NCBI GenBank assembly: GCA_029762595.1
Contig: JARVGJ010000010.1
Span: forward strand, 1 to 64,000
Length of the DNA stretch: 64,000 nucleotides
Reading direction: 5' to 3'
Source: Methanolobus sp.
Lineage (GTDB): Archaea > Halobacteriota > Methanosarcinia > Methanosarcinales > Methanosarcinaceae
Part shown: piece by piece, positions 53,187 to 63,238 of the stretch
How positions within the stretch are numbered: position 1 is the first letter of the stretch
Layout of the letters: each line of letters starts with the position of its first letter
Made by a program: the position numbers and the translations under genes
Notes under the pieces: model-generated
What the model was told of the DNA's origin: nothing
What the model saw: the letters and a program-made list of their open reading frames with translations, nothing else
The model's database searches: none

Positions 53187-54677
53187 TCAGCATCCCTCCA
53201 GGGATATGATGGTGTTAGGTCCTGTCGCCACAGGTATCTTCTTTGCGGTCATAATCATACCTCCGGGAATATTCTCTACCCTGTATCTCATTTTCATTTT
53301 TCCATTCTCACTGCCAAGGACGACCATTCCGCCTTTTTTAAGGCCTAGCTTCTTAACAAGCTTCCTGTCTATGAGGACAAAGTCATTATCATCCTTCTGG
53401 TCAAACCACATGAACGGATTATAGAGATACTTCAACTGATACATACCCTCCGGGACGGAAGAGCCTGCATTATCCACATCAACAGAACCACATTCCATCT
53501 GTTCCGCCTTATCTGCGGTAACGTCCCCGACGTCAGTTCCAGGATCCCCGATACTTTTCATGAATATATAATGCAGCTGCTGGTAATCGAAACGTTTACC
53601 TCCCAGCTCACCATTGAGCAGGGACATAGCATCAATACCTGCCACACCGCTGCCGCTGTTCTCCTGAAGCCGGCCTTCAACGTTCATGAAAGTGCCCGCT
53701 TTCATGTAAACAGGTTCTGTGGCGATGACCACATCTGCCAGTTCAGTGACAGGACTTGCACGTGAGCTGATAACTATCAGGTTATCAAGCTTCTTCAGGG
53801 TCTCAACAGCAGCCGCAGCATCCGGCATAAGCTCCACCGGATCACTATCAAGGGTTACAAGGGTCCTGATATTGCCAGCTTCTATGTCCTCCATTATCTG
53901 TGCAAGGGCCATCATGCTGCCGTTTGCCTTTAAAGCAAGGTTCACACCTGTGCTGTTAATGAAAGGCTGCATAAAGTGGATCTTTGCTCCGCAGCGACCG
54001 GCAAGGTCCAAAAGCTGTTTTACATGTACAGGATCTGAATTGGGATGAATATCAGCAACTATCAGGGACTTATCATCAAGTCCCAGTTCATCGTAGCGAT
54101 CAGGTCCGATGTCAAGTGTCTCATCAGCAAGGTGCAGCTCCTTTGTTCCGACAGCTACGATCCCTGCACCGTTCCTTTTGGCTGCAAGCAGTCTCCTGAC
54201 AATGAGAGGATACTGTACATAAGGGTCCAGGAAAAGGGCAATTCTCTTTGCCTTTTCCATTTCATCCAAAGAGATGCCCTCCGGATATGAACCGCATTTA
54301 GAAGTGATCTGTGAAGGAAGCGGAAAAACACCTGTATCTACTCTGGTACCCAGTGTTTCGGCAATCCTGCAAAAGGCCATGTGCTCTTCGCTGGTCGTGT
54401 TCCCCACAGAGAGCATGGTCACACTGTCGGCATCCGCCATCCTGTGGGCGGCAGCCTTTATAGCATCCTCAATATCTGCTTTGCTACCTGTTACCATGGT
54501 CCTGGCTTTAGAATAATGATATGGCACCTTCATCCCGAACCTGCAGAGCTTCCCAAGATTTGCGGGGCTGCTCTTCATGAAATCAACGCTGGTATTACCC
54601 TCCGGGTCCTCCCTGATGTAAAGACCACAGCCAACTCCACAGCCCGGACAGAATGTCTGGTATATCTCTTCTTTCAT
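53187..54677 (-). CDS. FdhA-like molybdopterin protein with a lost metal ligand
   Basis: 496 residues, about 70 % of a methanogen FdhA (about 680). The N-terminal [4Fe-4S] site is intact (Cys10, Cys13, Cys17, Cys45: FCPGCGVGCG and KLC). In FdhA the metal ligand Cys/Sec and its flanks read ARL-C/U-HGP. Here the matching stretch (about 113-124) is RVDTGVFPLPSQ, with no Cys and no TGA. The lysine after the fourth Cys is also changed (LCRFG). MPT-binding loops remain recognisable (GTFMNVEGRLQ). It could transfer electrons but hardly oxidise formate. Perfect GGAGGTGAT precedes the ATG; four-base overlap with the F420 beta-like gene. Confidence 0.85.
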   Translation of the reverse strand: MKEEIYQTFCPGCGVGCGLYIREDPEGNTSVDFMKSSPANLGKLCRFGMKVPYHYSKARTMVTGSKADIEDAIKAAAHRMADADSVTMLSVGNTTSEEHMAFCRIAETLGTRVDTGVFPLPSQITSKCGSYPEGISLDEMEKAKRIALFLDPYVQYPLIVRRLLAAKRNGAGIVAVGTKELHLADETLDIGPDRYDELGLDDKSLIVADIHPNSDPVHVKQLLDLAGRCGAKIHFMQPFINSTGVNLALKANGSMMALAQIMEDIEAGNIRTLVTLDSDPVELMPDAAAAVETLKKLDNLIVISSRASPVTELADVVIATEPVYMKAGTFMNVEGRLQENSGSGVAGIDAMSLLNGELGGKRFDYQQLHYIFMKSIGDPGTDVGDVTADKAEQMECGSVDVDNAGSSVPEGMYQLKYLYNPFMWFDQKDDNDFVLIDRKLVKKLGLKKGGMVVLGSENGKMKMRYRVENIPGGMIMTAKKIPVATGPNTIISLEGC

Positions 54678-55825
54678 TTGAGCATCACCTCCAAAAATGG
54701 TGGTCTTTCAAGTGTCATTCCTGCTTTGTAATTGTGTTTTTTCTGGGCAGGGTCGGCAAAACGCCTGAATATGGATGTTACGGGTATGTCAACCGGACAG
54801 ACATCTGAGCACTGCCCGCAACCTATACAGCTGTCCGAAAGATGAAGGAGACGTACCATGTGATACATGCTCATCTTATAATCATCCGCCAGGCTGTGGT
54901 ACATTGTGCACTTTGAATCCTCATCACATGTACATACGGGACATGCCTCTTTACATGCTCCGCAATCGATACAGTCTGCAAATTGTTCCATATAATAATT
55001 GATACGTTGCTCTTCTGGTATTTCCGTGAATACCCTTGCTGACCATTTCTCACCAAGAGAGAGCATGGCACTGTTCACTTTTTCCCTGATGGCTATTGAC
55101 TGCTCACCTGCAGGCTCTATCTGGACATAACCGGATTCAATTGCATTTTCCAGTAAACGCACTCCTTTTCCGTTCATAACCTCGCAGAATGTTGCATTTC
55201 CTGCAAGTTCACCGATAACACCCCAGTTACCACACGCAAGGTCTGCATTCACCGGTATCTTCACATCACAGTAACGACAGCTTTCGCGTCTGCCATATCC
55301 TGCATCTTCAAGGTCATCAATGGGTATTGCCTTCTCTTCCCCGTCCTTTGTCCTGAAGAAAAGCTTGCCTTTATCTATTTTCTCACCCACCACGTCTTCA
55401 GGGTCTATTTCATACATCCTGACCAGCATTTCCCTCGTCAGCACAGGATGCATGGTTCCCCCGCAATTGAGACCGATTATGAACGTATTATCAATATCTA
55501 TCTCATTACGCTTGGCCTGCTCAAAAACCGCCCTTACATCACATGGTTTTCCCGGCATTGCAACCTTCCTGCCAGCTGCATACTTTGCCAGATTGACAGG
55601 TACTGTGTGCATACTGCCGGCGGATGCAAGCACTTCATCCACATCATCGGTGATCACAGGGACTGCCTCATACTCATTGATATGCCTGAGCACGATAACG
55701 CTGTCCACCAGACCCCTTTCAAGTGCAGCAGCAAGTATTGCTGTGACCATACCTCCGGAAGCTCCCCTGTTGCGTATTCCAGGATCTGTGGCATATCCCA
55801 GTACTTTGTCTCCAATCTCTACCAT
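54674..55825 (-). CDS. F420-dependent FdhB/FrhB-like flavoprotein subunit
   Basis: 383 residues. The FrhB/FdhB/FpoF domain binds FAD and F420 ([64 protein letters not shown] split over 185-205). The C terminus has two [4Fe-4S] motifs ([26 protein letters not shown]). This is the arrangement of FdhB. It should pass hydride from F420H2 to Fe-S clusters. Its start abuts the mvhD stop with no gap (GGAGTGAACTAG before the ATG); its stop overlaps the next ATG. Confidence 0.93.
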   Translation of the reverse strand: MVEIGDKVLGYATDPGIRNRGASGGMVTAILAAALERGLVDSVIVLRHINEYEAVPVITDDVDEVLASAGSMHTVPVNLAKYAAGRKVAMPGKPCDVRAVFEQAKRNEIDIDNTFIIGLNCGGTMHPVLTREMLVRMYEIDPEDVVGEKIDKGKLFFRTKDGEEKAIPIDDLEDAGYGRRESCRYCDVKIPVNADLACGNWGVIGELAGNATFCEVMNGKGVRLLENAIESGYVQIEPAGEQSIAIREKVNSAMLSLGEKWSARVFTEIPEEQRINYYMEQFADCIDCGACKEACPVCTCDEDSKCTMYHSLADDYKMSMYHMVRLLHLSDSCIGCGQCSDVCPVDIPVTSIFRRFADPAQKKHNYKAGMTLERPPFLEVMLK

Positions 55826-56257
55826 CTAGTTCACTCCTTCAGGCTTCAGAGGACTTGGACCTATCTTTTTTATCTGCTCGGTCACATCCCTTACAAAGTT
55901 TGCGAACTTCTCCCCCTCACTTGCGCTTATCCAGTTAAGATGAAGCCTCTCAGGTTCCAGTCCCATCTCCTTTACCATCTCCTCAAGGAACTGGTGCCGG
56001 ACCTGGGTCTTGTAGTTGCCGTTAACATAATGACAATCACCGATGTGACATCCTGTGACAAGCACAGCATCCGCACCTTCAAGGAATGCATTGAAAACAT
56101 GCAAAGGGTCGATACGCCCTGAACACATTACACGGATTACCCTGAGTGATGAGGGTTGCTGGAAACGTCCCATACCTGCAGTATCCGCGCCACCATAGCT
56201 GCACCAGTTGCAGCAGAATGCGACTATCTTGGGTTCCCATTCTCTATTATCTGCCAT
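55826..56257 (-). CDS. mvhD: MvhD-type [2Fe-2S] subunit
   Basis: 143 residues. Conserved Cys: [26 protein letters not shown] and GCHIGDCHY, holding a [2Fe-2S] cluster. MvhD carries electrons from a hydrogenase or formate dehydrogenase into HdrA. Here no Mvh hydrogenase gene is present; the partners are the FdhAB-like genes. GAGGAGGAATAAG precedes the ATG, with only two bases from the hdrA stop. Confidence 0.94.
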   Translation of the reverse strand: MADNREWEPKIVAFCCNWCSYGGADTAGMGRFQQPSSLRVIRVMCSGRIDPLHVFNAFLEGADAVLVTGCHIGDCHYVNGNYKTQVRHQFLEEMVKEMGLEPERLHLNWISASEGEKFANFVRDVTEQIKKIGPSPLKPEGVN

Positions 56258-56259
56258 TC

Positions 56260-58245
56260 TTATTCCTCCTCAAAGGCAAAAACACTCCTTACCTGCGCAA
56301 GTAACTGGTTATTGCTGAAATGATTTTGCTGCAGTGCACCTGTGGGACAGGCCACAGCACAGGTCCCGCATCCTTTGCAGAGTGCCTTGATAACATTCAG
56401 TTTTCCTTCTTCCAGGGATAGTGCCTGGAACGGGCACATTGGCACACATATCCCGCATGACACACAAACGTCTTCGTTTACATCTACTGTAATTCCTTCG
56501 GTTATCGCCTTTCCCTGGGAAAGATAGCGTGTTGCCCGGGCAGCGCATGCACTTCCCTGGGAAACAGAATACGGAATGTCCTTTGGTCCCTGGGTGACAC
56601 CGCCGATAAATATCCCGTCCAGTGTGGTGTCCACAGGTTTAAGCTTTGGATGGGCCTCCATCATAAAACCATCTGCAGCCCGGCTTACCTTCAGGATCTG
56701 CCTGATACGCTCATTACTGTCCCCGGATACCGCACCCACACTGAGCACCAGCATGTCAAGATCAAGTTCAAGTATGCTATTTGTCAGGGTATCCTCAACA
56801 CGAACTATAAGGTTGCCATCCTCTTTTTCTGTGACCTTTCCGGGTTTTCCCCTGATGAACTTAATTCCCATATCCCTTGCCCTGTCATAGAACTCCTCAT
56901 AGTTGCGGAAAGGGGTCCTCATATCCATGTACATTATGTAGACCTCGGAGTCAGGATATTTTTCCCGGATCAGCTGTGCATCCTTTAATGCGTACATACA
57001 GCAGAAACTGGAACAATATCTGTTACTGTTCTTATCCCTGCTTCCAACACATTGTATGAAGCCGATCCTTTTTGGAGAGGTAACATCACCCGGACGTACC
57101 AGTTTACCCATTGTCGGTCCGCTGGCATTTATCAGGCGTTCCAGTTCCATCCCCGTAATCACATTATCATAGAGCCCGTAGCCAAAATCATGAGTTGGTT
57201 CCGGATCATATACCTCAAATCCGGTAGTAACCACGATCACACCAACATCAAGTTCAGAAAAAGAGTCTTCTTGTTCCATATCTACTGAACTGCTGTTGCA
57301 TGCCTTGACACATGCATTGCAATCGATGCATACCGACCTGTCAACAAGCGCCCTGAGAGGAACAGCCTGTGGGAAAGGAACATAGATCGCTTTGCGGGTA
57401 CCTATCCCTTCATTGAATTCCACATTAGGAACCTCCACTGGGCATTTTTCCACGCAGAGTCCGCAGCCGGTACATGAGACGGTGTCGATATAGCGGGCCT
57501 TGTGCCTGACCTTTACCTTAAAATTACCCACATATCCGTCTACTTCATCTATCTCGGAGTAGGTCATAAGTTCAATGTTCTTATTCCGGGCAACTTCCAC
57601 CATCTTAGGACCCAGTATACAGATACTGCAGTCGTTTGTCGGGAAGGTCTTGTCAAGCTGTGCCATCTTTCCGCCTATCGACGGGTTCTTTTCCACAAGA
57701 TAGACCTTATGGCCCATATCTGCAATATCAAGGGCAGCCTGCATTCCCGCAACACCCGCACCGATGACAAGGGCGGCGTCTGTAACTGGAACCTCATTGG
57801 ACTCAAGTGGCTCAAGTTGTATTGCTCTTGAAACACCCATGCGTACGAGCTCCTTGGCTTTTCTGGTCGCCTTTTCCTTTTCTTGCATATGGATCCAGCT
57901 GCAGTGCTCCCTTATGTTTACAAACTCGAAAAGATAAGGGTTAAGTCCTGCTTCCTCGACACAGGCCCTGAAAATAGGTTCATGGGTCTTGGGTGTGCAT
58001 GCTGCCACAAGCACACGATTAAGATCGTTATCCCTGATTGCCTGCTTGATCTCCGATTGTCCCGAATCGCTACAGGTATATTTATTGACCGAGGAATTTA
58101 CAACATTTGGAAGTGAGCCTGCATAATCAGCTACTTCCTGACAGTTGATAACACCCCCTATGTTTACTCCACATTCACAGACAAAAACCCCTATTCTGGG
58201 CTCATCCGCATCCTTTGTATCGTTTATAATTTCTTTCTGATCCAT
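56260..58245 (-). CDS. hdrA: HdrA, heterodisulfide reductase subunit A (unfused)
   Basis: About 661 residues. Boxes: [16 protein letters not shown] loop [14 protein letters not shown] with [66 protein letters not shown] and [12 protein letters not shown]. HdrA carries the bifurcating FAD. ATG 58245 is chosen; in-frame ATG codons at 58269 and 58317 exist but lack ribosome sites. Unlike the HdrA at 49255 it has no fused MvhD, which is a separate gene here. Third gene of the hdrCBA operon. Confidence 0.95.
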   Translation of the reverse strand: MDQKEIINDTKDADEPRIGVFVCECGVNIGGVINCQEVADYAGSLPNVVNSSVNKYTCSDSGQSEIKQAIRDNDLNRVLVAACTPKTHEPIFRACVEEAGLNPYLFEFVNIREHCSWIHMQEKEKATRKAKELVRMGVSRAIQLEPLESNEVPVTDAALVIGAGVAGMQAALDIADMGHKVYLVEKNPSIGGKMAQLDKTFPTNDCSICILGPKMVEVARNKNIELMTYSEIDEVDGYVGNFKVKVRHKARYIDTVSCTGCGLCVEKCPVEVPNVEFNEGIGTRKAIYVPFPQAVPLRALVDRSVCIDCNACVKACNSSSVDMEQEDSFSELDVGVIVVTTGFEVYDPEPTHDFGYGLYDNVITGMELERLINASGPTMGKLVRPGDVTSPKRIGFIQCVGSRDKNSNRYCSSFCCMYALKDAQLIREKYPDSEVYIMYMDMRTPFRNYEEFYDRARDMGIKFIRGKPGKVTEKEDGNLIVRVEDTLTNSILELDLDMLVLSVGAVSGDSNERIRQILKVSRAADGFMMEAHPKLKPVDTTLDGIFIGGVTQGPKDIPYSVSQGSACAARATRYLSQGKAITEGITVDVNEDVCVSCGICVPMCPFQALSLEEGKLNVIKALCKGCGTCAVACPTGALQQNHFSNNQLLAQVRSVFAFEEE

Positions 58246-58390
58246 AATAAATCGCCTGTTTTCGCTCATGGCGCCTGTATCTCTGGATATAGCATTCAAA
58301 AGATCCGATCCTATCAAGATTTTATCAAAGCTATGAGGTATATCAAAATATGGTAAAAAAGAACTTAGCTGTAATTTTCAGTCCTAATTT

Positions 58391-59278
58391 TCAGTCCTTT
58401 ATTTTTTTAATCAGATCGGCAGTACTTGTGGTGTTCATGCCTATTCCAAGTTCATCTGCAGAATATCCCATTGCAAGTCCCAGAAGCTGGGTGTAATGCA
58501 ATACCGGAATAGAATAATTCTTCCTGAAACGGCTATTGACGTCCTGCTGGCCTGAATCGAACTGCAGGTGACAGAAAGGACAGGCATTCACAATGCAATC
58601 CACCTGTGCATCTGCCATGTTATGCAACTTTTTCTCTGTCATCTTCAATGTGGCCTCAAGTATAGCTGTCCTCGCTCCACCGCCTGCGCCGCAGCAAAGC
58701 ATCTTATCCTCATAGTCCACACTGGTTGCACCCGTTGCCTGGACCAGTTCATCAAAGAAAGAGATATTGCCATTGACCAGTTCGGAACCATCTTCCTTTA
58801 GCGGACGTATCAGGTGGCAACCATAGTGTACAGCAACTTTCAGGTCAAGGGGTTTGGATATCATCTCCTTTATCCTTTCGATACCGATATCCTGGTAAAG
58901 ATATTCTATTACATGACGCACATCATGATTACCTTTGAACTCATGTCCGATCTCAATTAGATTCCGGTTGACCGTCTCTTTTAATTTCGGGTCTTTTTTA
59001 AGTGTATCTCCGGCCTCCTTTAGTGTACTATAGCAGCCGTTGCATATTGTAAGCACATCATCGTCCAGTTTTTCAGACAGGGCTATGTTCCGTGAAGCAA
59101 GTGTAAGCCATGTTTCCTCATCAAATGATCTGAACACACCCGGAGCAGGGCAACAGGATGCTCCCAAAAGATCGTCAAGTTCGATAGCAAGTTTTGAAAA
59201 AGTCTTCTTGGTTGCGGCTTCGATCCCTGGATATCTGTTCGGGGCTACGCAGCCAAGAAAGAGTGACAGCTCACTCAT
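58391..59278 (-). CDS. hdrB: HdrB, heterodisulfide reductase subunit B
   Basis: 295 residues. Two CCG-type repeats hold the noncubane [4Fe-4S] pair that splits CoM-S-S-CoB: GASCCPAPG with ICNGCYSTL, and MLCCGAGGG with NACPFCHLQFD; HYGCHL contributes another Cys. ATG overlaps the hdrC stop (ATGA) with GAGGAAAG upstream. A 145-base gap follows, before hdrA. Confidence 0.95.
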   Translation of the reverse strand: MSELSLFLGCVAPNRYPGIEAATKKTFSKLAIELDDLLGASCCPAPGVFRSFDEETWLTLASRNIALSEKLDDDVLTICNGCYSTLKEAGDTLKKDPKLKETVNRNLIEIGHEFKGNHDVRHVIEYLYQDIGIERIKEMISKPLDLKVAVHYGCHLIRPLKEDGSELVNGNISFFDELVQATGATSVDYEDKMLCCGAGGGARTAILEATLKMTEKKLHNMADAQVDCIVNACPFCHLQFDSGQQDVNSRFRKNYSIPVLHYTQLLGLAMGYSADELGIGMNTTSTADLIKKIKD

Positions 59279-59814
59279 GCACTTTCCTCTGCAATAGGCT
59301 GATCAAAACCTGCCTTTGTCAGAGTAAGACCTTCATTTACCTTCATATCAGGCATTTCATCAGCTATAAGCCTGTCAAAGCCTGTAAGATGAAGCAGGGT
59401 CCTGATCTCATCCAAATGGTCATCTGATCCCTGGGCCGTTGAAGGCATCTCTGCAAGACCAAGCTGAAGCCTTTTTTCCCGGCCTGCAGTGTTATTTGGA
59501 ACTGCATGACCATAGTCCATAAGCATCTGAGCGACCTTCTTGTGAGCATCAAGCATCTTGCCTTCATGTACGGCATTTGCTCTTATCTCCAGTACACCAT
59601 CCACAATGTTAACTCCCTGGGGACAGTTGTCCTGGCAGCGATAGCATGTAGTACAATAGAAAATAAAAGGGGTCATAATGCTCTCTTCATTTTCAATACC
59701 CAGCTTTTCCATCTGAAGGAACTTGCGGATCTTATATGTTTGCTCCTGTTCTCCCATGGGGCAAACAGAGGTACATTGACCACATTGGTAACATTTTTCT
59801 ATATTCGATGGCAT
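59275..59814 (-). CDS. hdrC: HdrC, heterodisulfide reductase subunit C
   Basis: 179 residues with two [4Fe-4S] sites (CYQCGQCTSVCP and CTTCYRCQDNCP), passing electrons from HdrA to HdrB. Start ATG 59814 with GAGAGG about ten bases upstream; a GTG at 59847 gives 11 extra residues. First gene of the hdrC-hdrB-hdrA-mvhD-fdhB-like-fdhA-like-62-aa operon, which is divergent from gatE. The C-terminal 40 residues are specific to this protein. Confidence 0.94.
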   Translation of the reverse strand: MPSNIEKCYQCGQCTSVCPMGEQEQTYKIRKFLQMEKLGIENEESIMTPFIFYCTTCYRCQDNCPQGVNIVDGVLEIRANAVHEGKMLDAHKKVAQMLMDYGHAVPNNTAGREKRLQLGLAEMPSTAQGSDDHLDEIRTLLHLTGFDRLIADEMPDMKVNEGLTLTKAGFDQPIAEESA

Positions 59815-60163
59815 AGTACAAAACCTCTCAATGAATAGTTCTATCACGATTAATAATTGATTATCCTATGAATTGTACATGATTATAACTTATAAATGCT
59901 TCGGATTAAGCTTTTATACCCTCTTTGTGACCAGCTGAATGTAGATTATTTTATTAAGTAAGTCATAATCGTACATGGCCAACATTGAAGCTTTGAGGCA
60001 GGTAAGCTGAAGAAGGCAACAATTGTGAAATTTGTCCCATGACCACAAGATCCGCTTTTACAATTGTTCATCCCAACAATAACTTTATACCTGCAAAAGC
60101 TGTTTCTTGAATAAACCGACGAGTATGTGTTAATTATATTCCGATCATGTGGTGAGATTTTTC
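59815..60163. other. Divergent promoter region hdrC/gatE with inverted repeat
   Basis: 349 bases. An imperfect 13-bp inverted repeat (aacaattgtgaaa at 60018-60030; ttttacaattgtt at 60056-60068, one mismatch) may be an operator. TATA-like aactttatac near 60081 could serve gatE; tttataac-like sequence near 59885 could serve the hdr operon on the minus strand. No RNA gene found. Confidence 0.45.
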
Positions 60164-62065
60164 ATGAGTGATAAATTCGATTACAGAGAACTTGGCCTGA
60201 AATGCGGGCTTGAAATTCACCAGCAACTGGACTCAAAAGAGAAACTTTTCTGCAGATGTCCTACAAAGATAAGGAACATCGAGGAATCAGACTATGAATT
60301 CTTCCGTTATCTGCGCCCTACGGCAAGTGAGATGGGTGAGACCGACAGGGCCGCACTGGAGCAGTCCAAGCTCAGGCGCAGGTATGTTTACAAGGCATAC
60401 GATACAACCTGTCTTGTGGAAAACGATGATGAACCTCCCACAGAGGTTAACAGGGAAGCACTGGACATAGCACTGAGTATCGCAAAATTACTGAATATGG
60501 TGCCTGTTGATCAGGTGCATGTGATGCGCAAGATAGTAGTTGACGGTTCCAATACTTCAGGTTTCCAGAGAACTGCATTTATTGCAAAAGATGGTTACCT
60601 TAAGACATCAAACGGTCCTGTTGGAGTGGGAGTACTGTGCCTTGAAGAGGAGGCCTGTCAGAAGATAGAGGACAAAGGAGACTCCATTATATATTCCCTG
60701 GACCGACTGGGCATTCCTCTTGTGGAAATAGGTACCGATCCTGACATAATCTCCCCTGCACATGCAAAGGAGACTGCACAGCAGATAGGTATGATGCTGC
60801 GTTCAACCGGCAAGGTGAAGCGTGGACTTGGGACCATACGCCAGGACGTAAACATATCCATTGCAAAGGGCGCACGTGTGGAACTTAAAGGGGTCCAGGC
60901 GCTTGATATGATCGAGACAATCGTTGAAAGGGAAGTTCAGCGCCAGGTGAACCTGCTTGCCATAAGGGATGAGCTACGGAACAGAGGAGCCTCAGTATGC
61001 GATAAGGTATTCGATGTGAGCAGGATCTTCAGTAAAACAGAGTCCAAAGTGATCAAAAAAGCCCTGGCCAAAGGCAGAGTATATGCGATCCTGCTGCGGG
61101 GTTTCAATGGTTTTGTGGGCAGGGAGGTACAGCCAGGAAGACGTCTGGGCACAGAGTTCTCAGACCGTGCCAAGACCTCAGGTGTTGGTGGCATCTTCCA
61201 TACTGACGAGCTTCCAAACTACGGGATCACCGAAGATGAAGTCCGGGTACTATATACAGAGGTAGGTGCCGATGCGGATGATGCGATTGTTATGGTAGCA
61301 GATCTTGAAGAGCGTGCGCTGGGTGCCATGGAAAGTGTTATCGTCCGTGCAATTGAAGCACTGGGAGAAGTGCCGGAGGAAACCCGCAGGTCACTGCCGG
61401 ATGGCAATAGCTCTTACCTCAGACCACTCCCAGGAGCTGCAAGGATGTATCCAGAAACAGACGTCCCACAGGTCATCATAAGCACAGAACATTTTGATGC
61501 TGTTGAAATGCCGGAGCTGCTAACTGAAAGAGCAAAACGTTTCGAGTCTGAGTTTGACCTGCACAGGGAATTGGCCGAGATGATCGTTTATTCAGTGCAT
61601 CTACCGCTTTTTGAGAAGCTCATGCGACTATTCAAAGAGAACAATGATATCAATGCAACCCTGGTCGTAAGAACGCTTACAGGAACACTGCCGGAACTAA
61701 AACGTGACGGTGTGCAGATAGATATGCTTGATGACAGGCATTTCATAGATGTATTCGGACTCCTTGCCGAAGGAGGGATTGCAAAAGAGGCAGTTGACGG
61801 GCTTTTGCGTGCCATGGTGCAGGAGCCGGAGCTCTCTGCAAGAGAGGTTGCTGAAAAGATAGGGCTTGGAACCCTTGATATGTCAGAGGTGGAGAGGATA
61901 GTTGAGTCCATAGTAGATGAACGGCGGGATTTTATCAGGGAGAAAGGTCTTGCTTCAGTAGGTCCTCTCATGGGGGTAGCTATGGCAGAGGTTCGTGGAA
62001 AAGTCGATGGAAAGACCCTGAACGAAATACTGAAACAAAAGATTAATAAATATATAGATACATAA
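60164..62065 (+). CDS. gatE: Glu-tRNA(Gln) amidotransferase subunit E
   Basis: About 634 residues, normal for archaeal GatE. With GatD it converts Glu-tRNA(Gln) to Gln-tRNA(Gln). The GatB/E catalytic module begins [20 protein letters not shown], with the inserted AspRS-like domain in the middle and a tail YqeY-like domain at the end. GGTGAG precedes ATG 60164; five extra codons to 60149 are less likely. GatD is not in the window. Confidence 0.97.
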   Translation: MSDKFDYRELGLKCGLEIHQQLDSKEKLFCRCPTKIRNIEESDYEFFRYLRPTASEMGETDRAALEQSKLRRRYVYKAYDTTCLVENDDEPPTEVNREALDIALSIAKLLNMVPVDQVHVMRKIVVDGSNTSGFQRTAFIAKDGYLKTSNGPVGVGVLCLEEEACQKIEDKGDSIIYSLDRLGIPLVEIGTDPDIISPAHAKETAQQIGMMLRSTGKVKRGLGTIRQDVNISIAKGARVELKGVQALDMIETIVEREVQRQVNLLAIRDELRNRGASVCDKVFDVSRIFSKTESKVIKKALAKGRVYAILLRGFNGFVGREVQPGRRLGTEFSDRAKTSGVGGIFHTDELPNYGITEDEVRVLYTEVGADADDAIVMVADLEERALGAMESVIVRAIEALGEVPEETRRSLPDGNSSYLRPLPGAARMYPETDVPQVIISTEHFDAVEMPELLTERAKRFESEFDLHRELAEMIVYSVHLPLFEKLMRLFKENNDINATLVVRTLTGTLPELKRDGVQIDMLDDRHFIDVFGLLAEGGIAKEAVDGLLRAMVQEPELSAREVAEKIGLGTLDMSEVERIVESIVDERRDFIREKGLASVGPLMGVAMAEVRGKVDGKTLNEILKQKINKYIDT

Positions 62066-62075
62066 TATATTTTTT

Positions 62076-63146
62076 ATGTGGTCGTCTTTCCTTATCAGGT
62101 ACGGATCATTTAGCAGGGGAACCTGCCTGCTTCTTTTTCTGATAATACTTACATCATGCGCATCATGTGCTGCTTTTATAGATGTTGATATAAAGCTTAC
62201 AAATACCACAAATGCCAATCATCCTTCCTGGAGTCCGGATGGTTCAAAGATAGTATACGCTGCTAACCAGGCAATATGGATAATGAACAGCGATGGTTCG
62301 GGACAGAAGAAGTTATATGACGGAATGTCCTGGAAAGGGGATCCTGAGTTCAATGAGAATGGTACAAAGATATATTTTGCCATGGTGAGCAAAAATGCAT
62401 ATTCTGCCCGCTATATAAGCATCCATGTTATGGATACGGATGGTGGCAACAGCTTTAAGCTCACCGGAACATCGGATTGCCGGGCAGCATCTGTAAGCCC
62501 GGATGGCAGAAAACTGGTATACACATCCCGTGCTTCTGGGAATTATGATATATGGACCATGGATATCGACGGCACAGGCAGATCAAGACTTACCGATGCT
62601 CCTGGTGATGAGAGCTCACCTTCATGGAGTCCCGATGGCAAAAGTATCGTCTATTCTTCAATGGGTGACATATTTTCTGTAGATGTAAATGGAAAAGGGC
62701 CTGTAAGACTTACTGACAGCCCTTACAACAACATTGAACCTGCATATAGTCCGGACGGAACAATGATAGCCTATGTGTCTGACATAGGAGAAAATTATGA
62801 CCTGTGGATAATGGACCCCGCTGGTAATTCACATGTTAAACTGACAAATGACAGGTATGTGCAGCGGGCACCTGCATGGAGTCCAGATGGCAAAAGGATA
62901 GCATATGTGTCCGACAGGGACGGAGAATACAATATATGGGTCCTGGATCTTAGGTTGGAGGACATTGCTTTTGGGATTGCAGAAGAGATCACAGAAGTAC
63001 AGGAAAGTGAACAACGTAATACCTACGCTTTGAAACTGAGGGATTATGCAGTAAGTGATCCAAGAAAGTTTATAGGTATAATACTTCTGCTGTCTTTCGG
63101 GTTTGTCGTTTTTATAGTTGGCTCCTTCATGCGCAAGATATCATGA
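62076..63146 (+). CDS. TolB-like beta-propeller, membrane-anchored at both ends
   Basis: 356 residues. An N-terminal signal or anchor (CLLLFLIILTSCASCAAF), then about six PD40/WD40-like TolB repeats (SWSPDGSKIVYA, AWSPDGKRIAYVSD and variants), a charged stretch and a C-terminal helix (IGIILLLSFGFVVFIVGS). The propeller is probably outside the cell. Binding partner unknown. It starts 10 bases after the gatE stop, without a clear ribosome site. Confidence 0.85.
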   Translation: MWSSFLIRYGSFSRGTCLLLFLIILTSCASCAAFIDVDIKLTNTTNANHPSWSPDGSKIVYAANQAIWIMNSDGSGQKKLYDGMSWKGDPEFNENGTKIYFAMVSKNAYSARYISIHVMDTDGGNSFKLTGTSDCRAASVSPDGRKLVYTSRASGNYDIWTMDIDGTGRSRLTDAPGDESSPSWSPDGKSIVYSSMGDIFSVDVNGKGPVRLTDSPYNNIEPAYSPDGTMIAYVSDIGENYDLWIMDPAGNSHVKLTNDRYVQRAPAWSPDGKRIAYVSDRDGEYNIWVLDLRLEDIAFGIAEEITEVQESEQRNTYALKLRDYAVSDPRKFIGIILLLSFGFVVFIVGSFMRKIS

Positions 63147-63238
63147 TCTGCAAATGACACCTGCACCCCTTATTAAAATTTCACATGTCATCGCAACGCT
63201 TATAGCCTATTCTTTACATGTATACGCAGGTTCTTAAG

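Noticed and set aside
53187-59814. Naming the Fdh-like pair as a true formate dehydrogenase
   Set aside because: The catalytic Cys/Sec position is not conserved and the alpha subunit is short; a formate-using enzyme is not supported.
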